Source: Limanda limanda (Eukaryota; Chordata; Actinopteri; Pleuronectiformes; Pleuronectidae). Taken from it: a stretch of DNA of 64,000 nucleotides. Shown here in pieces: positions 16,961 to 27,640 of this stretch (position 1 is the first letter of the stretch; each line of letters begins with the position of its first letter). The DNA lies in assembly GCF_963576545.1 (NCBI RefSeq), contig NC_083642.1:2999188-3063187 (forward strand), read 5' to 3'. The notes beneath the pieces are model-generated. The model did no database searches. It saw only the letters and a program-made list of their open reading frames with translations, and was not told where the DNA came from. The position numbers were made by a program, and so were the translations under genes.

Positions 16961-18099
16961 GCTTTCTTTAAATGTTGTTATTGTTAAGTATTAAAGTAAG
17001 TTATTGAGCTTTATGTCAGACTCGTACGTCCATATCAGTATAAAACTAATCACACAGCACACAAATATAGAAATACAATAATCTGACAAGTGCTCAGGGA
17101 TTAAAAACACAGACCGACTTCTGTTCCAATGTAAAAACAAGATGTGTAGCTTTTGTCATCTCAGTAAGGGTCCATATGATCAGGTTTTTTCAGTTAGTTC
17201 ATCTGAACATGAAGTTATGGACGACTTTTCTCAGCAGAGAGAAAGAAGGAGACATTGTTCTGCACAAACATGTGACTTGAACTTTTCCATCTTGGAAGTT
17301 TGAGCAAAATTCTGAAAGCATCATTATATCATGTACCACCTGAAGCTTTATCAGTTTAACACGACTATCGCTGCATTTGTGCTAAAAAGTGATATTTTAA
17401 CAATTGTCTGTACATAAATATAATTTGCTGGCTTGTGCATAAAAGTACTAGTACTCTGTTAACAGAAATAATGTTTTTGAGTAATGAATGAAGTATAACT
17501 TACAGTTACACATTAGTATATGTAGTAATAGTACATGAGCCTGGTATGTCAGTTTGCAGTAAGTAGCTCGTTACCTCCTCAGGGATCTGAAACCACTGCT
17601 CACTACCACCACCTTGTGGTCACATCCTGCAACACAAGCTCCGGATCAGTTCACTGATCAGCTGCTCGGGCTCATACCACAGATGATGTTTCATCCACAG
17701 ACAAATCCCTGAATTATTTAGAGTCTAAACGAGTCGTCACATCAAACACAATCATTTGAGTCGTCAGGTTTTTGTAAAGTTTGTTGTTGATTTGTGATTT
17801 CTGCTCCTAAAAGTTCCTCCTCGATGAAGCAAACATCCAAACACACGTTCTGTTGAAGTCTAACCCTAACCCTCTAAAAGCTGCAGTGAAGCAGAAACCC
17901 TGTGAAACCGTCTCTCTACTGAAACAACCCGGTCTCTGCGTTTCCTCTCAGCCTCCGGCGGCTTTACTCTCCTCTGTGGTTCCAACAGCAGATTGTTGTT
18001 CTCCCTCCACTCTGGAATAATCACACTCACACTCCAGTAAATCTCAAAGTCCTCGGTGGGTTTTCTGTACCTGAGTGTGTGAAGTGCAGCGTCCCGTCC

Positions 18100-18410
18100 T
18101 GGCCGTACATCCCTGCGAAGGCCGAGCCCGGACAGTGAGCCGGCCAGCTGAGCGAGGAAGGCCCATGAGCCTCGGCGGCTCTCTCGGGCCCGGCCAGGCT
18201 GAGAGGAGAAGCAGGGCCACTGCTAGCGGACGGTGAGGTTTGCCGGGGCCACTGGGCCGGCGGCGAGGGCCCACATTATGCAGGGATAATCCACTAATGC
18301 CTGTCACAATGAGATTTGATTGGAGGCCTGAACACTGGGATTAATAGTGTCCAGTGAACCGAGTGTAATACCGATCCTCCACACGGCCGGCGGCGCACTG
18401 GCCTCTGCGC
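18100..18410. promoter_or_regulatory. GC-rich island with TAATCC-type homeodomain sites
   Basis: A GC-rich block in an AT-rich interval. Its right half carries gggataatcc and gggattaata, which hold K50-type homeodomain cores, as well as ccactaatgc. No coding exon was recognised on either strand; the 87-codon minus frame has no family resemblance. It could be a CpG island or a distal element of HNF4A. Confidence 0.25.
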
Positions 18411-19097
18411 CTGAGTGAGGCTCCACCAGACACATTGACACAATATCATGTTTTATTCCAGTGCAGATTAAATGTCACTTCATTAGCTGAGTGGTTAGTT
18501 CCCTGTCGGAGTCTGTTCTACAACACAAGACCCTTTACTCAGTTCTTTATGATCCTGATCTGATTCTGTCACAGATCAATATCAACTCTTTGTTTCTGTC
18601 TGATCAGATTTAATCGTGAGAACCGGGTCACGAACGGACTGAAGCAGGAAAAACAACAACATCTTCCCACAAACTGCTTTTTTATTATTAACTATGTGTT
18701 ATTTATTAGTTTTATATTTAGTTTAACAGTCAAATGAAGCTAATTAGTGTCGGTCTCAGTTTAGATTAAAAATCTATATAGAAAAACAAACCTCCAGTCT
18801 GACACTTTTACTCAAGTTCTGTAGTGAGTTACTCTGTTTTATGATATGATTAATAACATGTATTTAATAGCTGCAGTTACTTTGTGTTTACATACAAAAC
18901 ATGATCAACTTATGAAATACTATATTTATAACACCTGTGAGTATATCCACATTACACATGACACTGCACGCTGAAAGCTACACTTAGTGTGTGAGTGAGT
19001 GAGTGAGTTGTGTTTCTGTGTGTGTGTGTGTGTGTGTTTCTGTGGGTGTGTGTGCGTGTGTTTGTGTGTATTTGTGTGTGCTCTTGTACAGCTATCT

Positions 19098-19307
19098 TTG
19101 TGAGGACCAGAGTCTCCAACCTACGGAGTGAGGACCTTTTGGCCAGTCCTCACTTTGTGACCCCCCCTTTAAGGGACTGTTTTGGGGTTAAGACTTTTAG
19201 CGTTAGTGTTAAAATTAGGCTTAGGTTAAGTTAAGGGTTAGGCATTTAGTTTGGATGGTTAAGGTTAGGGTCTAGGGAAGGCATTAAACCAATGAGGGTC
19301 CTCACAG
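19098..19307. mobile_element. Short inverted-repeat element (MITE-like) with TTGTGAGGACC / GGTCCTCACA ends
   Basis: The left end ttgtgaggacc and the right end gggtcctcaca are inverted copies. The interior includes ttagggttaag-type runs (gttaggcatttagtttggat, ggttaaggttaggg). It has no coding capacity and is embedded in TG-rich simple sequence on both sides. It resembles a repeat found widely in teleost genomes. I do not assign a superfamily. Confidence 0.6.
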
Positions 19308-20689
19308 AGGACGCTGTTCAAGCATGTGTGTATGTGTGTGTATGAGGACATTTGGAAAAGTGAAGACAAACTTTCACCAATTATAGATATTTACTCTGGA
19401 CTTTATTTCCAAGATCCAGAAAAACACAAAATAACTCCACAAATAGTAGAAAGACAATCTGAAGTTTATAAAATCTCATTTATCATTTGATGAGTCACAT
19501 CATGAAGAAGTTTCTGATCATGTGATACGACTGAAATCATCATCATGATCAATTCTCAGAGTATTTAGATTAACCAATCGTTAATGAGGATAAATGACAT
19601 CATGATGATCTCATTAAAATACAAATGATTACAAACTACAACAGTCAGCAGGTTAATCCTTATGTGATGCTTTTAATTAATTCCAGAAAAAGAAGAAGAA
19701 GAAGAGAAGTGATTCTTGTATTTTCACCCTCGTTCATGTGAATGAGGTTTGACGCCGTCTGTAAAACATGATACAATTGACCTGAAATACCTGAAACCTC
19801 CGGCTGTTACGTGGCCCTTTCATAAGATGAAGCTGTTTGTGAGTCTCCCTCCCTGAGCTGTTCCCTGTGTGTGTGTGTGTGTGTGTCTGAGTGTGTGTGT
19901 CTGAGTGTGTGTGTCTGAGTGTGTGTTCAGGGACCAGGCCTCAAGTCATTCAGCTTGGAAGGCAAACACGTATCTGCCGTGGAGCTGTTGAACGGCTGTT
20001 GTCATGTTTACATTCACGCAGCGGCTCAGTTTATCCAGGCAGTGACCGTTGAGCAATTAATCGCATGTGTCTCACCCTCAGTTGTGTGTTTTGTGTACGA
20101 GCTGTAAGTTGCTGTAAGAGAAGCTTGTGTCTGCGGAGTTTAAGGGTTGAAAGGATCCAAATATATTTTTAAAACATAGACTGTGATCTGCTCAACAACA
20201 CAGGAAATCTTCAGTGAACACGACACAGAAAGTTGTTCAACTCCCCACAGACGTTCTGTCAGCTCCACTTTAAACCTCAGTTATTTGCACTTTGTTTGGA
20301 CAAAGAAACATAGTATAACCCGATATAGGCCAAAGAGAAGCTTAGAGCCGGCCGCTGCCAAAGAATGTATTTGTAACATTAATGTCCTGGTTTGTGAAGC
20401 GCATACTGTAAACAAATCCTCTCAGAAAATGTTGCTTTTGTGCTGGAACGCCTTCAGCCGACTAATCACGCCAGAGCTGAGACTTCCTCCTGGAATCATG
20501 GTGTTTTTTTACATAACTAAAGTTGTTTGTCTGTTTAGAAATGAATTTGATCAAATATTGTAAACAGTCTGGAGCAGATATCCTGAGTGAAGCTGTTCTG
20601 AGACTTGACCTCTGGGTAAAATCTGGAGAATTGGTCACAGAGTTTGTCTTTTACACCTGAACAACACAGCAGGAGGTTTTCTGAGGGTT

Positions 20690-21030
20690 TTACTCCGCCG
20701 AGGGGGGGCAGCAGGCAGAGACAGGAAGTGACGTATTAACTCCGCTGCAGAGATCACGTGATCATGTTTACATCACCGACACGTTTTCAGCTCTGCACCA
20801 CAAACTCTCGATGTTTGTGTGTCTTCCAGCGATGAATCCTCTACTGCCTTCACACATCGACTGCTTGTGGATTTCTACGAACTTTATATTCGGACGCTAG
20901 TCGGTAAAGTCCGTCGAAACTATGGAGCGTCTCATTCGGACTTCTGAACCACCGGAGAAAATACAGAGTAACTGCTGAGTTCACTGCAGGTCTGAAAGCA
21001 GCTTTATTGTCAACAAACCCCATGGAAATT
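20690..21030 (+). repeat. Interspersed repeat D, copy 1
   Basis: Shares ordered blocks with 60025-60420: a G-run, then caggaagtgacgt versus caggacgtgacgt; tgcagagatcac versus tgcggagatcac; gatgaatcct; and a tail gttcactgcaggtctgaaag versus gttcagtgcatgtctggaag. A third, shorter relative is at 61780-61915. It is noncoding. Confidence 0.6.
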
Positions 21031-22224
21031 TGCAATAAGTCTCAGTGTGCAACAGTAGTTCAAGTATTCTTAGTAATTTCTGAATCTTAATTTGTAATTT
21101 ACAGGCCTTGTCTATATTTCTACAGATATTTCCCCTCCAATCTCCGTCCACACAACCTTTGTCTAACTAGATATTTTGGTCCAGATGAGAACACAAAAAC
21201 AAGTAAAGGCTCTAAAACAAGCATTGGTCAGTAGGTGACGATAAAGTCGACATCAAGAATCTGTCAAAAACCAGAGAACAACATTATGAGCTCATTCTCT
21301 GGTCGTATAAAGCTGCCATTGTTGTTGTTGTTTTACAAGGATCATAGTAAAATAGAGTCAAACTGACTGTGCTGCTTTTTGTAATGAACCAATGCAAATA
21401 GAGTGAGAATAGGGAAAAATACAAAGCTGACTTATTAAACCACTAAACAGGGCAGATATTCAGAAAAGAGTGAAAGATGTAAGTGAGTCCAGAAAAGCTT
21501 CAGCTCCACAGTTAACGTGGATCTGGCAGCAGCAGCTGTTCAGACCCATTCTCCCTCTTCTTTAATCTTTTTTTTTTTCTCATTTGCTTTGTGAAAATGA
21601 ATTTGCATCTCCACATCCCACCGTGACATGCAAATCCTCCGGTGAGTAGAAGCATGAAGCGGCTCTCTGTGTGAGAGACGATGAGGCCTCAGCTTGTTGG
21701 AAGCAGACGTCAAACACAAGGAAACATCTTCATCCTGTGATCTCAAAGAAATCCACTGTGTTTGTGTTTCTATCACAGAACAAATACTAAACTTCAACAA
21801 GTGTCATCGCAGCTTTTCACAGTTAATGTCGCTCCTCAGATCCAGAATAAAAACTGAATTCATCCAACTTCCTGAAACTCCTTCAACAATCATCTTTAAA
21901 TCTTCAGACCTGCTTTGCTCTCGCTGCTCTGACATCCCACAGCCACCATCAGCATCAGGCCCAGCTCCCATAGCTCCCATGGCCTCGCCGAACAAACCCC
22001 ACGTCCCTGACACACCTCCTGGATCACAGCCGTGAGAACACGCCAGACACAAATGGCGATGATAGTTCCACTGGGAATCAGACGTCCTCCAGCAGCAGAG
22101 CTCTGGAGACAAACCGGCCAACCATAAAGAAAGGAAAACACAAGCAGCTGCCACACTCCAGCTCTTTTCTTCCTCCAGCGGCTGAAACCACCGAGCCAAG
22201 TCGATAAAAACAAAGTGGACTCAC

Positions 22225-22273
22225 CGAATGGAAGTTCCATACTTGAACTGACGTGCGTGTTTACATTGACCAT
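22225..22273 (-). CDS. hnf4a: HNF4A alternative first exon from promoter P2 (exon 1D type)
   Basis: Encodes MVNVNTHVSSSMELPF plus the first base of the next codon, then a strong donor G|GTGAGTCC at 22225/22224. The P1 exon also ends one base into a codon, so both join exon 2 (from 8466) in the same frame, giving ...[11 protein letters not shown]. Human P2 transcripts start MVSVNAPLG and contribute the same number of residues (16) before an Asp, as I recall. The resulting protein would be 441 residues and lacks the AF-1 segment encoded by the P1 exon. The ATG is at 22273-22271, 13 kb upstream of the P1 ATG and 2.2 kb downstream of the R3HDML stop, the same arrangement as in mammals. The match is short, so confidence rests on length, phase, donor, position and promoter motifs together. 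Confidence 0.87.
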
Positions 22274-22329
22274 GTCGTCCTCGGCCGCCTCTCAACCATA
22301 TGTTGTAAATCCACTTTCTCCTGCCGCAC

Positions 22330-22480
22330 CACAAGGTGTAAAATGTGGAAGTTGGGCGCAGGGTGCCGTGGTGTGAGCAGGGTGTTGGTGCAAGGTAAGG
22401 CCGGTGTTGCTGCTGTTATCTTATTGATTTTCCTAATCTGGGCAAATGTGGGTGGGGAGGTTAAACAGTAACCAGGCTCG
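22330..22480 (-). promoter_or_regulatory. HNF4A P2 promoter (HNF1, TAAT-core and HNF6 sites)
   Basis: Directly upstream of the P2 exon. GTTAAACAGTAAC at 22460-22472 (GTTACTGTTTAAC on the transcribed orientation) matches HNF1 apart from two positions. AGATTAGG (minus strand, 22432-22439) gives a TAAT-type core of the kind bound by PDX1. AATCAATAAG (minus, 22420-22429) is a textbook ONECUT/HNF6 site and is followed by ATAACAG. These lie 147-199 bp upstream of the ATG. The order HNF1, CCACCCAC stretch, GATTAG, AATCAATAAGATAAC agrees with my memory of the human P2 promoter, where these sites are established and mutated in MODY1. Confidence 0.75.
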
Positions 22481-22884
22481 TATGGACACCAATCTATATA
22501 GCAGCTGTAACCATGGCAACATGATGATAGAAACTCAAATAGACATAAAGTGATTATGTGCTTTTTCCCTCTTTCTCATCACCAAACGGCCGTTTCTCCA
22601 GATATGGATGAGGAGGGAAGGAGACGCAGAGTTTATAGAAAAAGGGAGAGAGAATGGAGAGAGGGTGGGGAGCGACATGAAAGACAGAGGAGTGGAGAAT
22701 GTACCGAGGGAGGCAGCGAACAAACGCAGTGTGATGACTGACGTCATGAGTTGTGACCGAAGAGAACAAGTCACAGACCAGACACCCAGAGGAGTTCTGT
22801 TTACAAATGTTTGTCCAGAGTTTGTCAGCAGCAATTTAAACCATTTACCTGATTTCACTCAACAAGACAAAGCTCAGAATCACA

Positions 22885-23080
22885 TGGTTCTGTCTGTTAG
22901 TTTGTCTGTTGTTCAGCAGAGTTACACAAAAAGAACTGAACCAGTTTCCTTGAAAGTTAGTGGACGACTCCAGCATGTTCCTTGATTTCTCAGAGAATAA
23001 CTCATCGACCTTCATGTGAAAATATTGATCATATTTAGGGTTTTTTGATGCAGATTCAAATAGATTTAGTGAATTGAAAT
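22885..23080 (+). repeat. Interspersed repeat 'GAGGTTATGTT' copy
   Basis: Contains gttacacaaaaagaactgaa, tttctcagagaataactcat, a terminal tttagggtt and gatgcagattcaaat, matching the body and tail of the family at 3540-4130. It lies between the HNF4A P2 promoter and R3HDML. Confidence 0.65.
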
Positions 23081-23394
23081 GTGATTTCATGAGGAGAGTG
23101 TTCGGCACTCTCTGACATTTGAGTTGTTTTCAGTAATTTTACCTGTTTTATAATTATTCCAGCAAACAAATGAAGGTATTAAATGTAATATACATGTACG
23201 TGCACAATCCAGGCAGCAGCATTTATCATATACGTCACAATACAACTGTTTTCATGTTGTTTCAGTCTGGATTAGTTGGAGATTTCTTTTAAAAGTCTAG
23301 AAGAACAATGCACCAAATTCTTGTATCACAGTCATATATGGTATTTTCCTTCAAGTAACAATAGGTGTTAGAAATATTGGGATACAAAACAAAC

Positions 23395-23515
23395 AGCCAT
23401 TCAAATGAAGGGTCAATTTATAGTCTTTAATAAACCTGACCCCACGTGCAGGTGTTTGAACTGTGGGAGGAGACTGGAGAGAACCCACAGACAGAGAAGG
23501 ACCCGGAATTGCCGG
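23395..23515 (+). repeat. Interspersed repeat 'GGGTCAATTGAGAGTCT' copy
   Basis: Contains agggtcaatttatagtcttt, then tgtgggaggagactggagag and aacccacagacagagaagga. It is related to 5805-5965. Confidence 0.6.
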
Positions 23516-24260
23516 ATAACTTTTGGGTCCATATAAGGATTGTGTTGTGTCAGTAGTCGGGAATAAGATGCAGAAAAGTATCCATAACAAAGCAGAAACC
23601 ATACACGCTGCCTCCTGCTGTGCAGAGTAATAAGCTCCCAAGATAAATGGGTAATAAAGTCACATGGATGCTGAGCCACAGGCCGCTCTGCTGCTTTCTG
23701 ACTAATTCTATTTGTCGAGCAAAACGGGCTCCATATCCAGTAGTTTACATGTTTGCTGTTGTGACCGTACAGTGTGTGTTTGTGTGTGTGTGTGTGTGTG
23801 TGTCCTGATTCCCTCATATTCTAGACCATAAACTCTGCATTAGTCTGCAGCTTTATGGCGGAGGAAGCGTCCCTGGGGCTGAGGGTGAGATGTAATGAGG
23901 TGAAATGCAGCACGGAGAATTTCCTGCCTCAGCAGCAGAAAGCGAACAAGCAGTGAACAGCAGATTATTTATTGGGACATAAAGCCTCAGTCAGTTTGTT
24001 AATAACTTAATTAATGTTCAGTCGTGCAGAAGAACAAATTAAACACTTGTTTTTTTTAAACACTGAGCAGTAAAATGATTTTATTTATCATGTTGGAGAC
24101 AGAACCTATAACATCCCAGGTTACAGTAGGTTTCATCTGTACAGTAAAAGTGCTTCAATCTGGTCAATGCCTCTAAAAAGTTACTCCAACGACTAATTCA
24201 TTCAAAACAGTGCAAAACAAGACTTTTTCTCCAAATACCAGAAAACTCTTTCTCTTATGT
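23515..24260. other. R3HDML 3' flank, no gene seen
   Basis: Contains a TG microsatellite (about 23769-23803) and AT-rich sequence. No exon was recognised. Confidence 0.5.
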
Positions 24261-24266
24261 TTTATT
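24261..24266 (-). terminator. Candidate R3HDML poly(A) signal (AATAAA)
   Basis: TTTATT on the plus strand, about 205 bp 3' of the R3HDML stop codon. It would give a short 3' UTR. Similar hexamers exist further downstream, so this is a best guess. Confidence 0.35.
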
Positions 24267-24468
24267 AAAATATTAACATTCATTCTGCAGCTCTACAACT
24301 CAACTGTGTGTGTGAGACATTCATGAATAAAGATGTTCTGAACATAGTGGTACCTTGACAGCTGCATTGTTTTCTGCCAGCACAGCGTTTGTTATTTCAC
24401 AGATGGACTGATCGTGATAAATAACCTTTTCCTCTTTCATTAAAACACATTTGAAACGCTGCGTTGTG

Positions 24469-26607
24469 TTAATATCTGGAGCGTCTTCTGGTCTTGGTGT
24501 TTGCCGAGCACTGATTCCTCCAGCAGGAGCCGCCGTAGCTGGAGGGACAGACGGAGCACGGCCTGCCGGTCTTATAGGGAGATTCTCCCACCCAGTTCCC
24601 TCTGGAACACACAGGAGCTCAGTGATGCTACGTATATGTGTTTTAAAAAATGCAAGAAATATCTGATTCATATCCTGTAGACGGAATGAAAGATGTTAAA
24701 TGACGCTGATCAAATGTGTTTGAGTTTTTTTCCTTTTAAATGATAAATAAAGGTTTAAAAATCACTGGTGTGTCTGTTTTTGTGCTGATGTGATTTATTT
24801 GGGAAACAAAAAAATACAAGAAGCAACACTACAGTGTGAAATATTCTGTCATGACTAAAAGTCGTATTTTCACAGTTTCACTTCTGACTGATGCTCGGAC
24901 GTATCGAGCATCAAACAAATTTTCTCAAAGTAACTGATCAGGTATTTAAATAAATTGATATCAATGTAATTAAATCATTAAAGGTAATATTATAAACAGT
25001 ATATTGTGTTGCTAATTATGCATCAACATGACTTTTTAAATTTTTATGTAGTGTTTTTTAGTTTCATCTTAGCTGATGTGTTTTTTTTTACACAATTACA
25101 AAATGCATGCAGGCAATTGAATGCTCAAGCAAAATACAAGTATCCATAATTATACTTAAGTAGTTTAGTAGTTTAATTACCATTTGCTATATATTGATAT
25201 TCAGGGGATCATTCTGTGAAATTAAACTTCAAAACTGAACTTAATCATCACACTCCTGCTGTATATGTTTTTGTGTGTGTGAGACAGAACCATGATATAC
25301 AGATGAATATGCAGAACGTACTTTATAGAGTAGTTGCAGACCAGCAGCGTGGCCTCCCTCCAGCTGCTCCCGAACGCCTGCACGTTGGAGCATTTCCTGA
25401 CTGCACATCCCAGCCGGCTGGTGCTCGCCCAAACCATCTGACCACAACACACAGGGGGAAGCTCACTAACACAAATCTCACAACAAATTCAAAAGACGCA
25501 TCAAAACAATGTCACATATGTTTAAGATTTGCTTTGTCGTAAGAGACTTTGTTTGTTTATGAAACTACTGAACAGATTTCCATGAAACTCAGTGACAGGT
25601 TGTGGTATCAATCACATGAGAAACCATTAAAGTTTGGTTCAAATCCATATCAGGGGTCGGATCCAGGAATGTTTTTTAATTTCTTCACATTGCGAGATTG
25701 GGGAACATCGGAATAGAGATTAAACAAAAATATACAAAACAGGATGAATGTGTATGAAAGTGTATTTCATGTTAGTTCAACTGGCTAAAATATTTATAAA
25801 TAAATTCAATTCATACTGTAAAGATACAGAAAAAGCAGTTTCCTCCGGATCTACCTGAGTATAGTGCGAGCACACAGATCCAGTGCATCTGCTGGGGTAA
25901 GAGAAATGATGCCTCTCGTTGTACCAGGACCTGATGAGGTCAGTGATCGACTGGAACCTGTCAACAAACATCCAGTCAATCTTCCACATCAGCCACAGAA
26001 AGTGTCACAATCCATCACATGCCCTACGGATCTGAGGTCTGTACCTTCCTGAGGTGATGGACAGGTTCTGGCCCATGTACTTCATGGCTTGTGTTGGGCC
26101 GTGATCCCAGATGCAGAGCGATGCCCAGGACTCGGCCGACCGAGCCAGGCCGTCATCCCAGACCTGATCAGAGGAGACAGCGAGACAAGAGACACTTTTA
26201 GTTTATTCTGTGAGGTGAGAAGCACAACAAGTGATTCATCTCTTTGACTAGAGTATACATCTAAAGCCAGGAAGTTTTGAAGATAATAAACCACTTCCTC
26301 AGGCCTCTGGTGGGATTCTCCTCACCATGAACTCCATATTAGCAGCAGGGGGGGAGACCTGAGAGCGGACCCGGTTGTGGTAATCCAGCAGGGCCGTGAT
26401 CTCTCTGGAGGACATGGCTCTCCTGCGTCTGCTGCGGGAAGCAGCGCCAGCAGCAGAGAGCATCCTGGAGTCAGACTGGGCCTCGGCTGCAGCTCTGGTG
26501 GCGTTGAGCAGCTCGGTGGAGCTCGACCACGCCGCAGCAGCAGCGACCACAGGGGGCAGCGACCACAGGGGGGCAGCGAGCAGCAGCTGAAGGCAAACAG
26601 CAGCCAT
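24469..26607 (-). CDS. r3hdml: R3HDML, secreted CAP-superfamily protein (5 exons, about 250 aa)
   Basis: A PI15/CRISP-like secreted protein whose molecular role is poorly defined. Exons: 26326-26607, 26045-26163, 25855-25957, 25322-25437, 24469-24601, with GT-AG borders and a continuous frame to TAA. The N-terminus [15 protein letters not shown] is a signal-peptide-like hydrophobic stretch, then a basic propeptide-like [14 protein letters not shown]. The CAP domain has [49 protein letters not shown] and [11 protein letters not shown]. It continues with the CAP signature [17 protein letters not shown] and ends [20 protein letters not shown] and a cysteine-bearing basic tail ([17 protein letters not shown]). 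Length is close to human (253, recalled). Compared with human R3HDML the loop before [12 protein letters not shown] lacks about ten residues including two cysteines. The position between HNF4A and FITM2 matches human. Confidence 0.93.
25535..25740 (+). repeat. Interspersed repeat 'GAGGTTATGTT' copy in an R3HDML intron
   Basis: Contains gaaactactgaacagatttc, catgaaactcagtgacaggt, aaagtttggttcaaatcca and cacattgcgagattggggaa. It lies in the intron between exons 25322-25437 and 25855-25957, just 3' of the former on the plus strand. Confidence 0.7.
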
Positions 26608-27475
26608 CTGGGGCCTGTGGAGGAGGAGGAGGAGGAGGAGGAGGGGGGGTGTCCCTGCAAGACTCTGTCAAAAAACAGGTGAATTAACTCAACACCTCTG
26701 CAGCCTAAAGGGTCGAGATGAATAATCTTGGAATCTATGTTAAAGATTTCTGCAGAGGCACAAGCATCAGTATAAATGTTTATGGGTCACAGGTTATGAA
26801 GAAGACGTGATCAGTTTTTAGGACGTCTAATATTAATAAAAACGTGATAAACAGGTGACCAGTGGTGTGTAGCAGCCAGTGGGGGCGGGGCAGTGTGTGT
26901 GTCTTTTTCCAGATCCTCAGATAAACTACAGCACGGGTCGGTAACTGCGTCAAAAACCATTGTAGATCATTTGATTATGTTTATTTCATCATATCAGACT
27001 GAGACAGAAATTCTCAGTTGTGAATTTGTGTCTGAAGATTGATGCTTAACAGATTCTGAAGTAGCCGACTCGTGATGTATGAAACAATAACAAATCATTT
27101 AAACATATATGCGAACAGTAATAAAGCAAATTCAGTTTCATTTGATTTAAAACATTGACTATAAACTCTTCCCTTCAGATAAACCTGGTAGGATGAATAA
27201 AACGTTTTCTAACTTCATTCTGCACCATAGACTGTTTATAAAAATCTTTGCAAGCAAACAATAAAAAGTGACAGAATATTGTAGAAGAGTCTGAGGATAA
27301 TTCACATAATTCTGAAGTAGCATCAACACAAAACAAGAGAAACACAACATTACAAACAGACGAGTTCAGAACAGACCCTGACCTAGAAAACTAAATTTAA
27401 AACAATGATCTTAACATCAGAATCAGCCTCTGCTCTCGTCCTGTGTTCGAGTGAAGAAGACGAAGAGTGTTTTAC

Positions 27476-27640
27476 CTTCATCAGCGGCTCCTCTCACAGG
27501 TCAGAGCCGGACGAGCCACAGAGAAGCAGCTCAGTCGCTCTGCAGCTTCAACTCGAGCTTCTGCAAACAAGCTGCTGTCTCGTGAGCGGCAGAGAGTTTG
27601 AACTAAAGACCCGCCTGTGTTCTTCTTTCTCCCAAAACCG
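27476..27640 (-). promoter_or_regulatory. Possible R3HDML 5' exon and promoter region
   Basis: On the minus strand this GC-richer block ends ATGAAG|GTAAAA (donor at 27476/27475). The R3HDML first exon is preceded by a good acceptor (ttttttgacag, ending at 26665). Splicing them would join ATG AAG in frame to AGT CTT GCA and on through eight leucine codons to the called ATG. This would add MKSLAGTPP, a leucine run and HRPQ in front of MAAVCLQ. It may instead be an untranslated leader. There is no transcript support. Confidence 0.3.

Larger units (their letters stand above)
18460..22224. other. HNF4A P1-P2 interval, right part: repeats, no gene seen
   Basis: AT-rich noncoding sequence with GT microsatellites near 19018-19080 and 19866-19925, a TIR element at 19098-19307, and an interspersed repeat at 20690-21030. 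An open frame of 126 codons at 20183-20563 has no recognisable homology or splice context and is not called. Confidence 0.5.

Noticed and set aside
20183..20563. A 126-codon plus-strand frame in the HNF4A P1-P2 interval
   Set aside because: No recognisable homology, no splice context, and composition like the surrounding AT-rich DNA.
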